Position numbers and translations under genes: made by a program. Of a stretch of DNA of 8,395 bases, positions 1 through 8,124 are shown in pieces. The notes under the pieces are model-generated. The model made no database searches. It saw only the letters and a list, made by a program, of their open reading frames with translations, and had not been told where the DNA came from. The stretch is taken from the NCBI GenBank assembly GCA_034429475.1, contig DAOUGD010000247.1:1-8395 (forward strand). Direction: 5' to 3'. Each line of letters starts with the position of its first letter. Position 1 is the first letter of the stretch. This DNA is from JAKQHY01 sp034429475. GTDB taxonomy: Bacteria > Chloroflexota > Anaerolineae > B4-G1 > SLSP01.

Positions 1-1255
<1,255 letters not shown>

Positions 1256-2206
1256 TCAGACCGCGCCCGTCAACTTTTGGGCGGCCAGGTGCAGAGACGG
1301 GAAGGTCGCCAAATCCGCTATTTTTACCGCGCCCCACGTCGTACACAGGTAGCCGAGCATCCGCTCTGAGGCGTGTTGCATGGCGTAATCCAGCAGCAGC
1401 CCGGCAGCGGCGACGTTTTTCCAGCCGCCGGGCCACACGCGGAAGCCCTTTTCCTGGAAGAACGGCACGGAGGAATATTCCGTGCGCTCCTCGTAGTGCC
1501 AATCGCAGATGACGATGTCTTTCGGGATCAGGTCAATCGCCGGATGCGTGCCGTTGGCGGCGGCCTCCCACATCCCGTAGCCGGTTGCTTCGGCGTCGAG
1601 CAGACGGTCGCCCCACAGCAGCATCTCTACGCCGCGCTTGCCGACGAGGTGCGCGTGGTAGTCGTTCACCGCTTGCGCGAAGAGCACCGCCGGATCGTGG
1701 CCCTGGCAGCGCGAGCAATGCTCCGACGCGATCAGGAAGACCTCGTCCATCCCGACGTGCAGCGCGTCAGCCTCGAAGGTCTCCAATAATTCATCCATCA
1801 AGTCAAAGATGATGGGGTTGACGCCGGGATGCTGCGGGCACCAACTGCGACAGTAGATGTCCGCGTTGTTGGGGAATTGTCCCGGCGTCTCGTCGAATTC
1901 TGGGTGTTGGGTGAGCAGCGCGAAGGTCGTTTCGGCCCACGATTGGTGCCCCAGGCATTGGAATTGGGGGATGAGGCGCACGCCGTGGTCGCGGCAGACC
2001 TGCGCCAGCGCGTGCGCGTGGTCCGCTGTGATGGGATTGGGGCCGCGCAATTCTGGGTGTGAGGCGTAGGCGTAGGCGTAGTTGACTTCGGGGATGAGGA
2101 CGTTGACGCCCAGCGCCGCCAGCGCCGGGACTTGCTGCGCCAGTTCCGCGCATTGCGCGTCGGCGCCGATGATGAGGTGAAGGCCAAACCAGGGATTCGG
2201 GTTCAT
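1256..2206 (-). CDS. Single-domain GH20 (beta-N-acetylhexosaminidase-like) protein, 316 aa
   Basis: Likely a cytoplasmic TIM-barrel glycosidase of the GH20 type, which removes terminal N-acetylhexosamines by substrate-assisted catalysis. Seen in the sequence: GLHLIIGAD at the N-terminus; LIPQFQCLGHQSW (about 78-90), like the GHxSW segment of GH20; HVGMDEVF (H150, D154, E155), matching the catalytic Asp-Glu pair; then MLLWGD (W198), CDWHYE, VWPGGW and a C-terminal TTWG, the aromatic residues that usually line the sugar pocket. There is no signal peptide. The protein is short: it lacks the N-terminal domain of classical hexosaminidases, so substrate and even hydrolase activity are unproven. The start was put at 2206 because AAGGAG sits 7 nt upstream; the frame stays open up to 2296, but that extension only translates a 9-mer repeat (LFSVNSVFSVAS). 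The stop touches the hypF start. Confidence 0.8.
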   Translation of the reverse strand: MNPNPWFGLHLIIGADAQCAELAQQVPALAALGVNVLIPEVNYAYAYASHPELRGPNPITADHAHALAQVCRDHGVRLIPQFQCLGHQSWAETTFALLTQHPEFDETPGQFPNNADIYCRSWCPQHPGVNPIIFDLMDELLETFEADALHVGMDEVFLIASEHCSRCQGHDPAVLFAQAVNDYHAHLVGKRGVEMLLWGDRLLDAEATGYGMWEAAANGTHPAIDLIPKDIVICDWHYEERTEYSSVPFFQEKGFRVWPGGWKNVAAAGLLLDYAMQHASERMLGYLCTTWGAVKIADLATFPSLHLAAQKLTGAV

Positions 2207-2213
2207 GGTGTCT

Positions 2214-2219
2214 CTCCTT
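2214..2219 (-). promoter_or_regulatory. Ribosome binding site that fixes the GH20 start
   Basis: AAGGAG on the minus strand, 7 nt before the ATG at 2206. It argues against the in-frame ATG at 2296, whose extra 30 codons would cover the tandem repeat. Confidence 0.75.
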
Positions 2220-2230
2220 GTATCACTTGC

Positions 2231-2257
2231 CACAGAGAACACAGAGTTCACAGAGAA
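2231..2257. repeat. Three-copy 9-mer tandem repeat between the HEAT and GH20 genes
   Basis: Three perfectly phased 9-mers on the plus strand: CACAGAGAA, CACAGAGTT, CACAGAGAA, directly followed by AAGG. Read on the minus strand this is the TCTGTGTTCTCTGTGGC type of sequence that, from memory, is dispersed between genes in several GC-rich environmental lineages. Its right flank (2270-2290) has CCTTTGTGGTGGAAAA and the 10-bp palindrome GAAAATTTTC at 2281-2290, which may belong to the same element. The 86-nt gap holds nothing else but the GH20 ribosome binding site. Confidence 0.7.
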
Positions 2258-2292
2258 AAGGCTTTGGGTCCTTTGTGGTGGAAAATTTTCAT

Positions 2293-2676
2293 TCAAGGTT
2301 GCGGCGTGGCGTTTGAATCACCGAGACTGCGGAGTGTTTGGGCGGCGGCGAGGCGCACCTCTGCCTCCGCATCGTGGAGGCAGGGGCGGATGGCTTCGAT
2401 GGCTTGCGGCAGCCCCAGGCGGCTCAGGGCCAGCACGGCTTCCAGGCGGATGGCGGCGTCGGGGTCGTTGAGGGATTTGATGAGCGGCGTCAGGGTGCGT
2501 TTGCCAAATTTTTTCAGCGTCTTGGCCGCGAATTCATACTCGGCTTCGGGCGAGCGCGTGCTGAACTCGGCCACGGCTTCGTCCATGCCGCGCCGTTTGA
2601 CGACCAGCAGCTCCAGTTGAGCGCGCACTTGTTCTTTGAACGTGCGCTCATAGAGGGGAGGCAGTGGAGTGCTCAT
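2293..2676 (-). CDS. Small HEAT-repeat protein, 127 aa
   Basis: No enzyme motif is present. The C-terminal half is two HEAT/PBS-lyase-type helical repeats, about 63-91 (LTPLIKSLNDPDAAIRLEAV, then LALSRLG) and about 92-121 (AIEAIRPCLHDAEAEVRLAA, then AQTLRSLG), with the usual D-x-x-x-x-V/I-R-x-x-A pattern. The N-terminal half (1-60) is charged and helical, with a possible partial repeat. Such short HEAT proteins usually act as protein-binding scaffolds, or belong to the lyase-like family acting on phycobiliproteins; nothing here points to a pigment role. The ATG overlaps the stop of the GNAT gene by 4 nt (ATGA), so the two are probably translated together and may work together. It is cytoplasmic, with no signal peptide. 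The partner is unknown. Confidence 0.78.
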   Translation of the reverse strand: MSTPLPPLYERTFKEQVRAQLELLVVKRRGMDEAVAEFSTRSPEAEYEFAAKTLKKFGKRTLTPLIKSLNDPDAAIRLEAVLALSRLGLPQAIEAIRPCLHDAEAEVRLAAAQTLRSLGDSNATPQP

Positions 2677-3581
2677 TCGTAATTCTTACCATACACGCAG
2701 ATGTCCCGCACCTTGCGAAACCCGACTGAGGTGTACAAAGCCAACGCGGGGTTGCGGTAGGTGTCGGTTTCGACGAAGATTTCTTCTGCGCCGTGCGCGC
2801 TAAGCCGCCGTAAGCCTTCGATGAGGATGTCCCGCCCCAATCCCCGGCCCTGGAAGTCGGGGTGGACGCCCAACGGCTCGATCTGACCCCGACGCGGGCC
2901 GTCCGGCGTCAGCCAGCCGATGCAGAACGCGGCCAGGTGACCATCTGGCGTGACGGCGACCAGGTCCAGGTCGGCGGTGTATTCTGGGCGCTGCAAAGTC
3001 CGCCCGCGCCAGGGTTCCGTTATGTTTTCGGTGCCGAAGGCGGCGCGGTGCAGCGCGACATAGGCGGCAACCTCAGATTCACCGGTAAGTGGGCGAATCG
3101 TGAAGCCATCTGGCAGGACGCCAGGTGCGGCGGGCAGTGCGTCACACCGAAGGAAGACTTTCGCCCACGCATCTTCCCCGGCATTGTCTTGATCGACAAA
3201 ACTGGCGGCTTCCAGGCCGCAGCGGCGATCGGATTGGTCGGCGAAGACGTTGACGAACCACGTCGGACGGCCGGTAGGCGTCTTTAAGGCAGCGCGGGCA
3301 CGTTCATCGGCCCACGCGAGGATGTGCGGGTGGATGTCCGGGGCGGCGTCGGGGTGGTAGGCGTAATCCAGCGTCCAGAAGGGCGTCTGTAGCACGGCCC
3401 ACGCGACGAGCCGCGCGTCGTCGAACCACAGGCCGACGTTTGCAGGGTCGTCGCAGGCCCAGGAACTCAACCGGTAGGGAAGGTCTGTCACGCGGAGGTT
3501 GTCCGATGGGAATTGGCGGCTGAGGGCGGACATTAGAGCTTTGTCGGCTTCACCGGAGTAAGGACGTTGAATGATTGGCAT
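2673..3581 (-). CDS. Tandem GNAT-family N-acetyltransferase, 302 aa
   Basis: A two-domain GNAT protein, laid out like mycothiol synthase and other double-GNAT enzymes. The C-terminal half (about 160-300) is a canonical domain: FTIRPLTGESE at its start, a beta-4/alpha-3 segment IEPLGVHPDFQGRGLGRDIL with the acetyl-CoA pyrophosphate loop Q244-G-R-G-L-G249, and a motif-B segment ending NPALALYTSVGF (277-288). The N-terminal half (1-150) keeps a GNAT-like length but lacks a clear Q/RxxGxG/A loop, so it is probably a degenerate domain. The reaction expected is acyl transfer from acetyl-CoA to an amine, substrate unknown. AAGGAA lies 6 nt before the ATG. The gene overlaps the HEAT gene by 4 nt and follows the membrane-protein gene by 33 nt. 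The GC content is back to the high level of the flanks here. Confidence 0.88.
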   Translation of the reverse strand: MPIIQRPYSGEADKALMSALSRQFPSDNLRVTDLPYRLSSWACDDPANVGLWFDDARLVAWAVLQTPFWTLDYAYHPDAAPDIHPHILAWADERARAALKTPTGRPTWFVNVFADQSDRRCGLEAASFVDQDNAGEDAWAKVFLRCDALPAAPGVLPDGFTIRPLTGESEVAAYVALHRAAFGTENITEPWRGRTLQRPEYTADLDLVAVTPDGHLAAFCIGWLTPDGPRRGQIEPLGVHPDFQGRGLGRDILIEGLRRLSAHGAEEIFVETDTYRNPALALYTSVGFRKVRDICVYGKNYE

Positions 3582-3614
3582 AGTTTGTTCCTTGTGTAGG
3601 GCACAAGTACAGTT

Positions 3615-4046
3615 TCAAGGTTTACGTGTCAAAGTTTTCTTCCCCAAGGTAAATGAAAGCAATACGCCCATCAATACAGAAATAGTTCCCCCGATAAAAA
3701 CCAGGGTTTTCACAGACTCTATTGAACAATACTTGCATAAACTTAGTTTCCAGGACATGCAAAGTAGCGAACATAGTGCGTGTCTACATAAGCCAGCCCA
3801 AATGCTGCTTACAATGCATAGAGCGACTGCGACAACTATCGCCTTGAGAAATTCCCTTTCATTTTTGAAGTGACCATACTTAAATATGGACGCGGCAACA
3901 AACGCCCCCACGATTCCTGCGGGATACAATACAATACCTGATGGAACGAAGGTATCAATCACAGCCAATAGGAGGCCTCCCCCACCGGCCATTGCAAGGC
4001 CTTGCCAGGGTGGAAAAGGGGTTGTTTTGTCGGGGGCTCTATTCAC
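3615..4046 (-). CDS. Cys-rich membrane protein with about four helices, 143 aa
   Basis: I do not recognise the family. Hydrophobic segments at roughly 16-34, 37-56, 67-86 and 112-133 suggest four membrane helices. The N-terminus is short and polar; the tail is basic (GKKTLTRKP), which favours a cytoplasmic C-terminus. Between helices 3 and 4 lies a cysteine cluster: C77, C87, C92, C96, C104 and C107, the last two as CKYC, which could bind metal or form disulfides. The start is GTG, overlapping the stop of the antitoxin-like gene (GTGA, 4 nt), so translation is almost certainly coupled to it. Codon use is AT-richer than in the GNAT and GH3 genes. It could be the functional partner, possibly the effector, of the antitoxin-like protein, but no known toxin fold is visible. 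Confidence 0.65.
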   Translation of the reverse strand: MNRAPDKTTPFPPWQGLAMAGGGGLLLAVIDTFVPSGIVLYPAGIVGAFVAASIFKYGHFKNEREFLKAIVVAVALCIVSSIWAGLCRHALCSLLCMSWKLSLCKYCSIESVKTLVFIGGTISVLMGVLLSFTLGKKTLTRKP

Positions 4047-4303
4047 TCAGCCACTCCTGTCTTTGGATCGTTCCATTCATCTCGAATATCTTTCCAATGC
4101 ATCACTTTAATTTTTGTTGGGCCGTTGCGTAGTTGAGGAATGGACGCTTTTACCAGGGCGCGATCCTCATTGTTTTCCAGCCAATCCAGGAGTGAATTCC
4201 AGGCGTCAATGCCTATCTGAACCGCCGTGGGGCGACCATCCTGTCCGATAACGAATTGGATTGATTTTAACATTGCCAGGGATAGTGTTGGAGTGGCTTC
4301 CAT
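4043..4303 (-). CDS. Small antitoxin-like protein, 86 aa
   Basis: The core, LKSIQFVIGQDGRPTAVQIG followed by IDAWNSLLDWLENNEDRALV (about 12-51), resembles the beta-hairpin plus helix of Phd/YefM-type antitoxins, in which a strand-forming segment with xGxPTAVxI precedes an amphipathic helix ending in E-D-R-A. The C-terminal part (52-86) is charged and Trp-containing (VMHWKDIRDEWNDPKTG), as in toxin-binding tails. In the family such proteins bind the operon's DNA and neutralise a toxin. Here no RelE, ParE or PIN partner follows; the next gene is a membrane protein coupled by a GTGA overlap. The ATG at 4303 was chosen because GGAGGT lies 6 nt upstream; an in-frame ATG at 4357 would overlap no better signal. 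The family assignment is a resemblance read by eye; it could be another small regulatory protein. Confidence 0.6.
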   Translation of the reverse strand: MEATPTLSLAMLKSIQFVIGQDGRPTAVQIGIDAWNSLLDWLENNEDRALVKASIPQLRNGPTKIKVMHWKDIRDEWNDPKTGVAE

Positions 4304-4309
4304 GCGTTT

Positions 4310-4315
4310 ACCTCC
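4310..4315 (-). promoter_or_regulatory. Strong ribosome binding site for the antitoxin-like gene
   Basis: GGAGGT on the minus strand, 6 nt before the ATG at 4303. It is one of the two strongest Shine-Dalgarno sites in the window, with that of the GH3 gene. It implies that the first gene of the coupled pair is made in excess, as is usual when an antitoxin precedes its partner. Confidence 0.75.
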
Positions 4316-4326
4316 ATTTCTGAAAA

Positions 4327-4560
4327 TTACGTTTTCCACTTCCCGCAGCGGACACACTTGTTACAATAGTAACCCGCCTCATCCATAAAGTTCGCCAGCG
4401 GCTCGCTGCGTTCTGCTCCGGTGTCGGTGAGGCGCCATTCGTGGCGCGTCTTGCCGCACGCCCGGCAGACACAGCCATCCCAGGTGTGACGCCCAAGGAG
4501 GCAGCGGAGCCGTTGGAAAAACGAAGAAGCAGTGTCCATCTTATTTCTCAAAGCATGCAT
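4327..4560 (-). CDS. Small zinc-ribbon-like Cys-rich protein, 77 aa
   Basis: Not assignable to a named gene. It has two cysteine clusters: HTWDGCVCRACGKTRHEW (25-42; C30, C32, C35 and H40 available as ligands) and CNKCVRCGK (66-74; C66, C69, C72). The first matches a short, widely scattered bacterial motif of the form H-x-W-D-G-C-x-C-x-x-C-G-K-T-R, often seen in single or repeated copies in tiny proteins. Together they could make one or two zinc sites of the ribbon type. The start is uncertain: the ATG at 4560 is 9 nt after the phosphotransferase stop; an in-frame ATG at 4539 would give 70 aa starting MDTASSFFQRL. Neither has a good ribosome binding site. It sits 23 nt before the antitoxin-like gene, in the same low-GC block. 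Confidence 0.62.
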   Translation of the reverse strand: MHALRNKMDTASSFFQRLRCLLGRHTWDGCVCRACGKTRHEWRLTDTGAERSEPLANFMDEAGYYCNKCVRCGKWKT

Positions 4561-4569
4561 CTTTCCGGT

Positions 4570-5565
4570 TTACGACGCAACCTCGATTGGTTGCCCGAAG
4601 CATTCCGAATCCGCCACCAGCGATTCCGTCAGTTTCGCCCGTAGTTCTACCAGCCACTCCGGCTCTTTTTCCCAACTTTCCTGCATCGCGCGCACAACGC
4701 GGGTATAGCCATACAGATTGGCAAACCGTCTGAAGGCCGGTTGGGCGGCTAACAGGTCGTCATCAATGGCATATTCGCCCCGGTAGCTTTCGATAAACAC
4801 CGCTTTCTTATGAGAAAACTCATCCGCTGCGATTTCATCTTTAAGGCTGTCCAGCGCTTGCACGATGTCCATACCATACCAATGGTACATCGCATCGTCA
4901 AAATCAATCACGCTACAGGACTTTGTCGCGTCATCATAAAAGACGTTGTCCGTTTCAAAGTCGTAGTGTATCAGGCCATAAGTCGCCGGGTTGATGGGCA
5001 AGCCGGAAAAATAGTCTTTGAGAAGCCTCAATTCGTCCAAAGGCAGTTTTCCTACCGGGAGATCGCGCAGCGTCTCTTCAATCCAGTTGAAAACATCCTC
5101 ATGCGTCCAGCGCCTGGTTTTCGGGGCGGTGTATTCGCCGGATAGGCTGTGGAGCCGGCCGAGCGCCGCGCCATACGTGGCTATGATTTCGTCATTGAAG
5201 CTCAACCGGCTCAGTTGATCGCCCTTGACCCGCTTGAAAACGCTGGCGTAGTAGTCCCCCCAGGGGGTTGACTTCTGTATGACCTCGTCGCCAGTTTTGG
5301 AGGGCACGGGTTCTAAGGCGGAGTAGTGTCTGCCGCGCAGATAGCCGATAAATTCAAGTTCTGCGATAATGCTTTCCCACGTTTTTTCTGAGGTCGGGCA
5401 GCAGCGCAACAGGCAAATCTCGCCATTCCTCTTGAAAGGGTAGATGGCGTTGGCCGATATGCGAAAATACTGGAAGAGGTCGAGAGAGGATTCATCATAC
5501 TCCCAGTTTTTCACCAGCATTTCGGCCAGATCTGGATTATTGAAGAGATGGCGTAATCGCATCAT
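4570..5565 (-). CDS. APH-family phosphotransferase (kinase-like), 331 aa
   Basis: An aminoglycoside-phosphotransferase-fold small-molecule kinase. Numbered from the upstream TTG, the catalytic loop is LIHYDFETDNVF (H203, D205, N210), an H-x-D-x(4)-N Brenner-type motif, and the metal-binding Asp lies in SVIDFDDA (D224). The N-lobe shows IYPFKRNGEICLLRC with a likely nucleotide-binding Arg/Lys, and ESIIAELEFIGYL as the helix carrying the pairing Glu. The later MYHWYGMDIVQAL segment is typical of this subfamily. It transfers phosphate from ATP to a hydroxylated small molecule; the substrate could be an antibiotic, homoserine- or choline-like compound, and resistance should not be assumed. The frame opens with TTG at 5574, only 1 nt from the GGAG, so the ATG at 5565 (10 nt spacing) was chosen; an adjacent ATG at 5562 is possible. 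It heads the low-GC block, directly after the GH3 terminator; no clear promoter is seen. Confidence 0.85.
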   Translation of the reverse strand: MMRLRHLFNNPDLAEMLVKNWEYDESSLDLFQYFRISANAIYPFKRNGEICLLRCCPTSEKTWESIIAELEFIGYLRGRHYSALEPVPSKTGDEVIQKSTPWGDYYASVFKRVKGDQLSRLSFNDEIIATYGAALGRLHSLSGEYTAPKTRRWTHEDVFNWIEETLRDLPVGKLPLDELRLLKDYFSGLPINPATYGLIHYDFETDNVFYDDATKSCSVIDFDDAMYHWYGMDIVQALDSLKDEIAADEFSHKKAVFIESYRGEYAIDDDLLAAQPAFRRFANLYGYTRVVRAMQESWEKEPEWLVELRAKLTESLVADSECFGQPIEVAS

Positions 5566-5575
5566 AGCCAGCAAA

Positions 5576-5579
5576 CTCC
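5576..5579 (-). promoter_or_regulatory. Ribosome binding site deciding the phosphotransferase start
   Basis: GGAG on the minus strand lies 1 nt before the TTG at 5574 (too close) and 10 nt before the ATG at 5565 (usable), so the ATG is preferred. Confidence 0.5.
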
Positions 5580-5595
5580 GTACTCGTTCTCAAAA

Positions 5596-5633
5596 TACCG
5601 GCCAGACCGAGGTACGTTCCGATCTGGCCGGTA
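5596..5633 (-). terminator. Rho-independent-type terminator after the GH3 gene
   Basis: Perfect 11-bp inverted repeat, TACCGGCCAGA (5596-5606) and TCTGGCCGGTA (5623-5633), with a 16-nt loop. On the minus strand it is followed by TTTTG, a short U-run; on the plus strand no U-run follows. It starts 13 nt after the GH3 stop, so it should end GH3 transcription. The short U-tract may allow some read-through into the phosphotransferase gene, for which no own promoter is evident. Confidence 0.8.
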
Positions 5634-5646
5634 ATGGCACAAATGC

Positions 5647-8118
5647 TTACGCTTCCAGCCCAAATGTCCCCGCGAGGCGAATGTCCCGCGAGGAACTGCC
5701 GATCAGCACCTCAAACTCGCCCGGTTCGGCGACCCACTCGGCTTTGTACGGGTCGTAGAAGGCCAGGGCGCGCTCGTCGAGGGTGAAGGTGACGGTCTGG
5801 CTCGCGCCCGGTTCCAGCGCGATCTTGGCGAAGCGTTTCAGCTCCTTCTGGGGGCGGGCGAGGGATGCGGTTTTGTCCGCCACGTAGAGCTGCACAACTT
5901 CCTTGCCCGCCACGCTGCCGGTGTTCGTGACCGTCACGCTGACTTCTACCGGCTCGCCCGGCTTAACCTGCTCCGCCAGCTTGAGGTTGCTGTAGGCGAA
6001 GGTGGTGTACGAGAGACCGTGCCCAAACGGGAACAGCGGCACGACGTCCTTCGTGTCGTAGTAGCGGTAGCCGACGAAGAGGCCCTCGCCGTAGACGACT
6101 TCGCGCGTCCCTGGATAGTTGATGAAGGACGGGTTGTCCTCGTAGCGCCGGGGGAACGTCTCCGAGAGTTTGCCGGAGGGGTTGACCGCGCCGGTGAGGA
6201 CGCGGGCGACGGCGTTCCCGCCCTCTTGCCCCGGATAGTAGGCCAGGACGATGGCGGCGACAGCGTCGGCCCACGGCATTTCGACGGGCGAACCGGCGTT
6301 GAGGACGACGACGGTGTTGGGGTTGGCGGCGGCCACCGCGCGGATCAGCTCGTCCTGCGCGCCCGGCAGGCGCATGTGCGGGCGGTCGTGGCCTTCGCTT
6401 TCGAAGCCAGTGGGCATCCCGCCGAAGATGACGGCGACGTCGGACTGCCGCGCGAGGGCGACGGCGCGCTCCAGGCGGTCGTCGGGATCGGGCGCGTAGA
6501 CGCCGCGCAGGTAGAGGGCGGTGGGGTCCACGTCGGGCGATTTGACGTACTCCACGGTGAGCGCGTAGCCCCGCCCGGCTTCCAACGCAACGAAGGTCTG
6601 CGCTGGGGCGCTAAACCATTCGCCGGGAGCCGCAGTCGCCGTTTCCAACAGCAGCTTGCCGTCGAGAATCAGCCGGCATTGCTGGGAGGTTTGCAGCTTG
6701 AGCGCGTAGCGCCCGCCGGTGGGGACGGTCAGCACGCCCGTCCAGCGCGCGGCATAGGCGTTGCGGTTGATGCCTTCCGGCACGCGGACATACCATCGGT
6801 CCAGCCTGTCATCCACGCGCGTGGCGATCGGCGCGCCGGAGAAATCGGCGGTATTGTAAAATTCGCCGAGTAGGCCCGCGCCGCTGCCGTCGGGCAGGGT
6901 GAGGTATTCCGCTTTGAGGGCCGGCAATTCCTCGTCGTTGTCGCAGCCCTGTTCGTAGATGAGGGCAACACTGTTGCCGAGGACGGCTTGCAACCCTTCC
7001 AGCGGGCTGACGCGGTAAGGCGGCTCCAAATACGAGCTGCCGCCGCCGCCGATGCGACACTCTGCCGCGTTCGGGCCGATGATGGCGAGGGTTTTGACGC
7101 CTTTGAGGGGCAGAATGCCGCTGTTCTTCAGCAGGGTGATGGACTCTTCGGCCAGTTCGCGGGCCAGGGTTTGGTGCTCTGGGGTGTTCACGGAACCGGC
7201 GGGAATTCGGGCCGGGTCGTCCAGCCGCCCGGAGCGGACGATCATCCGCAGCATCCGGCGCGCGGCTTCGTCAATGACTTCTTCGTCCACCTGCCAGTTG
7301 CGGACGGCTTCCTCAAGCAGCCGCCCGTAGTATTTCGCCGGGCCGGGCATTTCGATGTCGAGGCCGCCTTCCACCGATTCGACGATGGTGTGGTTGGCGC
7401 CCCAGTCGGAGACGACGACGCCCTCGAAACCCCACTCGCCCTTCAGGATGTGGGTAAGCAGGTAGTAGTTCTCGCTGGCGTAATCGCCGTTGATGCGGTT
7501 GTAGGAACACATCACCGTCCAGGGCTTGGCTTCTTTGACCACCATCTCGAACTGGGCGAGGTAGATTTCGCGCAGCGTGCGTTCGTCTATCACCGAATCG
7601 CCCCGGCTGCGCTCGATTTCCTGGTTGTTGCAGGCGTAATGCTTGAGCGAGGCGCCGACGCCTTTGCCCTGCAAGCCCTTGACCCAGGCTGTGCCGATGC
7701 GCCCGGCCAGGTAGGGGTCTTCGGCGTAGGCCTCGAAGTTGCGCCCGGCCAGCGGGACGCGCACGATGTTGACGCACGGGCCGAGCAGGATGTCGCAGCC
7801 GAGGGCGCGGGTCTCCTCGGCCAGGGCCGCGCCGACGCGCTCGATCAGGGCGGGATCCCAGCTCGCCGCCATCGAGACGCCGGTGGGGAAGGAGGTCGCC
7901 GGGCTATCTATTCGAAAGGAGGACTTGTCGGTGCGCACGCCGTGCGGGCCGTCGGTCATCACCAGCGAGGGGATACCGAGCCGTTCAATGGGGACAGTTT
8001 CCCAGTTGTTTTTGCCGGAAAGCAGGGAGACTTTTTCGCGCAGCGTCATTTGCTGCAATAAGATTTCAACCCGTTCTTCGTTATCCGCCGCGCGGGCGGG
8101 GGGTTCAGTGAGCTTCAT
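5647..8118 (-). CDS. GH3 beta-glucosidase-type glycoside hydrolase with PA14 insert, 823 aa
   Basis: A retaining exo-acting beta-glycosidase, most likely hydrolysing the non-reducing-end sugar of cello- or other beta-gluco-oligosaccharides. Domains: (beta/alpha)8 GH3 domain about 15-300 with MTDGPHGVR, GRNFEAYAEDP, K159-H160 (KHYACNNQE) and the nucleophile D238 in VVSDWGA; alpha/beta sandwich from about 320 (ESITLLKNSGILPL, AIIGPNA); inserted PA14 domain about 412-545 (GLLGEFYN at its start); return of the sandwich domain with the predicted acid/base E575 in FESEGHDRP; then PGQEGGNAVA, PFGHGLSYTTF and an Fn3-like domain 720-815. This order matches PA14-containing beta-glucosidases such as the Kluyveromyces type, where PA14 shapes the active site and restricts chain length. 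No signal peptide, so it acts inside the cell on imported oligosaccharides. GGAGG lies 6 nt before the ATG. It is a single transcription unit, with its own promoter and terminator. Confidence 0.95.
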   Translation of the reverse strand: MKLTEPPARAADNEERVEILLQQMTLREKVSLLSGKNNWETVPIERLGIPSLVMTDGPHGVRTDKSSFRIDSPATSFPTGVSMAASWDPALIERVGAALAEETRALGCDILLGPCVNIVRVPLAGRNFEAYAEDPYLAGRIGTAWVKGLQGKGVGASLKHYACNNQEIERSRGDSVIDERTLREIYLAQFEMVVKEAKPWTVMCSYNRINGDYASENYYLLTHILKGEWGFEGVVVSDWGANHTIVESVEGGLDIEMPGPAKYYGRLLEEAVRNWQVDEEVIDEAARRMLRMIVRSGRLDDPARIPAGSVNTPEHQTLARELAEESITLLKNSGILPLKGVKTLAIIGPNAAECRIGGGGSSYLEPPYRVSPLEGLQAVLGNSVALIYEQGCDNDEELPALKAEYLTLPDGSGAGLLGEFYNTADFSGAPIATRVDDRLDRWYVRVPEGINRNAYAARWTGVLTVPTGGRYALKLQTSQQCRLILDGKLLLETATAAPGEWFSAPAQTFVALEAGRGYALTVEYVKSPDVDPTALYLRGVYAPDPDDRLERAVALARQSDVAVIFGGMPTGFESEGHDRPHMRLPGAQDELIRAVAAANPNTVVVLNAGSPVEMPWADAVAAIVLAYYPGQEGGNAVARVLTGAVNPSGKLSETFPRRYEDNPSFINYPGTREVVYGEGLFVGYRYYDTKDVVPLFPFGHGLSYTTFAYSNLKLAEQVKPGEPVEVSVTVTNTGSVAGKEVVQLYVADKTASLARPQKELKRFAKIALEPGASQTVTFTLDERALAFYDPYKAEWVAEPGEFEVLIGSSSRDIRLAGTFGLEA

Positions 8119-8124
8119 CCATAA

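Noticed and set aside
2281..2290. Palindrome GAAAATTTTC as a terminator of the HEAT gene
   Set aside because: It is AT-only in the core, too short, and has no U-tract; more likely a chance palindrome or part of the adjacent repeat element.
2338..2682. Plus-strand open frame of 114 codons
   Set aside because: Antisense to the HEAT protein and composed of mirrored HEAT codons; no ribosome binding site or motif.
4570..5565. Aminoglycoside resistance gene
   Set aside because: The fold is APH-like, but the catalytic loop (HYDFETDN) differs from classical resistance enzymes (HGDLHxxN); the substrate cannot be assigned.
6019..6873. Plus-strand open frame of 284 codons
   Set aside because: Antisense to the PA14 and sandwich domains of GH3; no recognisable domain.
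6988..8061. Plus-strand open frame of 357 codons
   Set aside because: Antisense to the GH3 catalytic domain, whose catalytic motifs are intact; the plus-strand translation is low-complexity Ala/Gly/Val/Asp.
8105..8122. Five-codon frame (MDEAH) overlapping the GH3 start, as a possible leader peptide
   Set aside because: Its ATG is only 2 nt from the Shine-Dalgarno site, and five codons with no regulatory residues are expected by chance.
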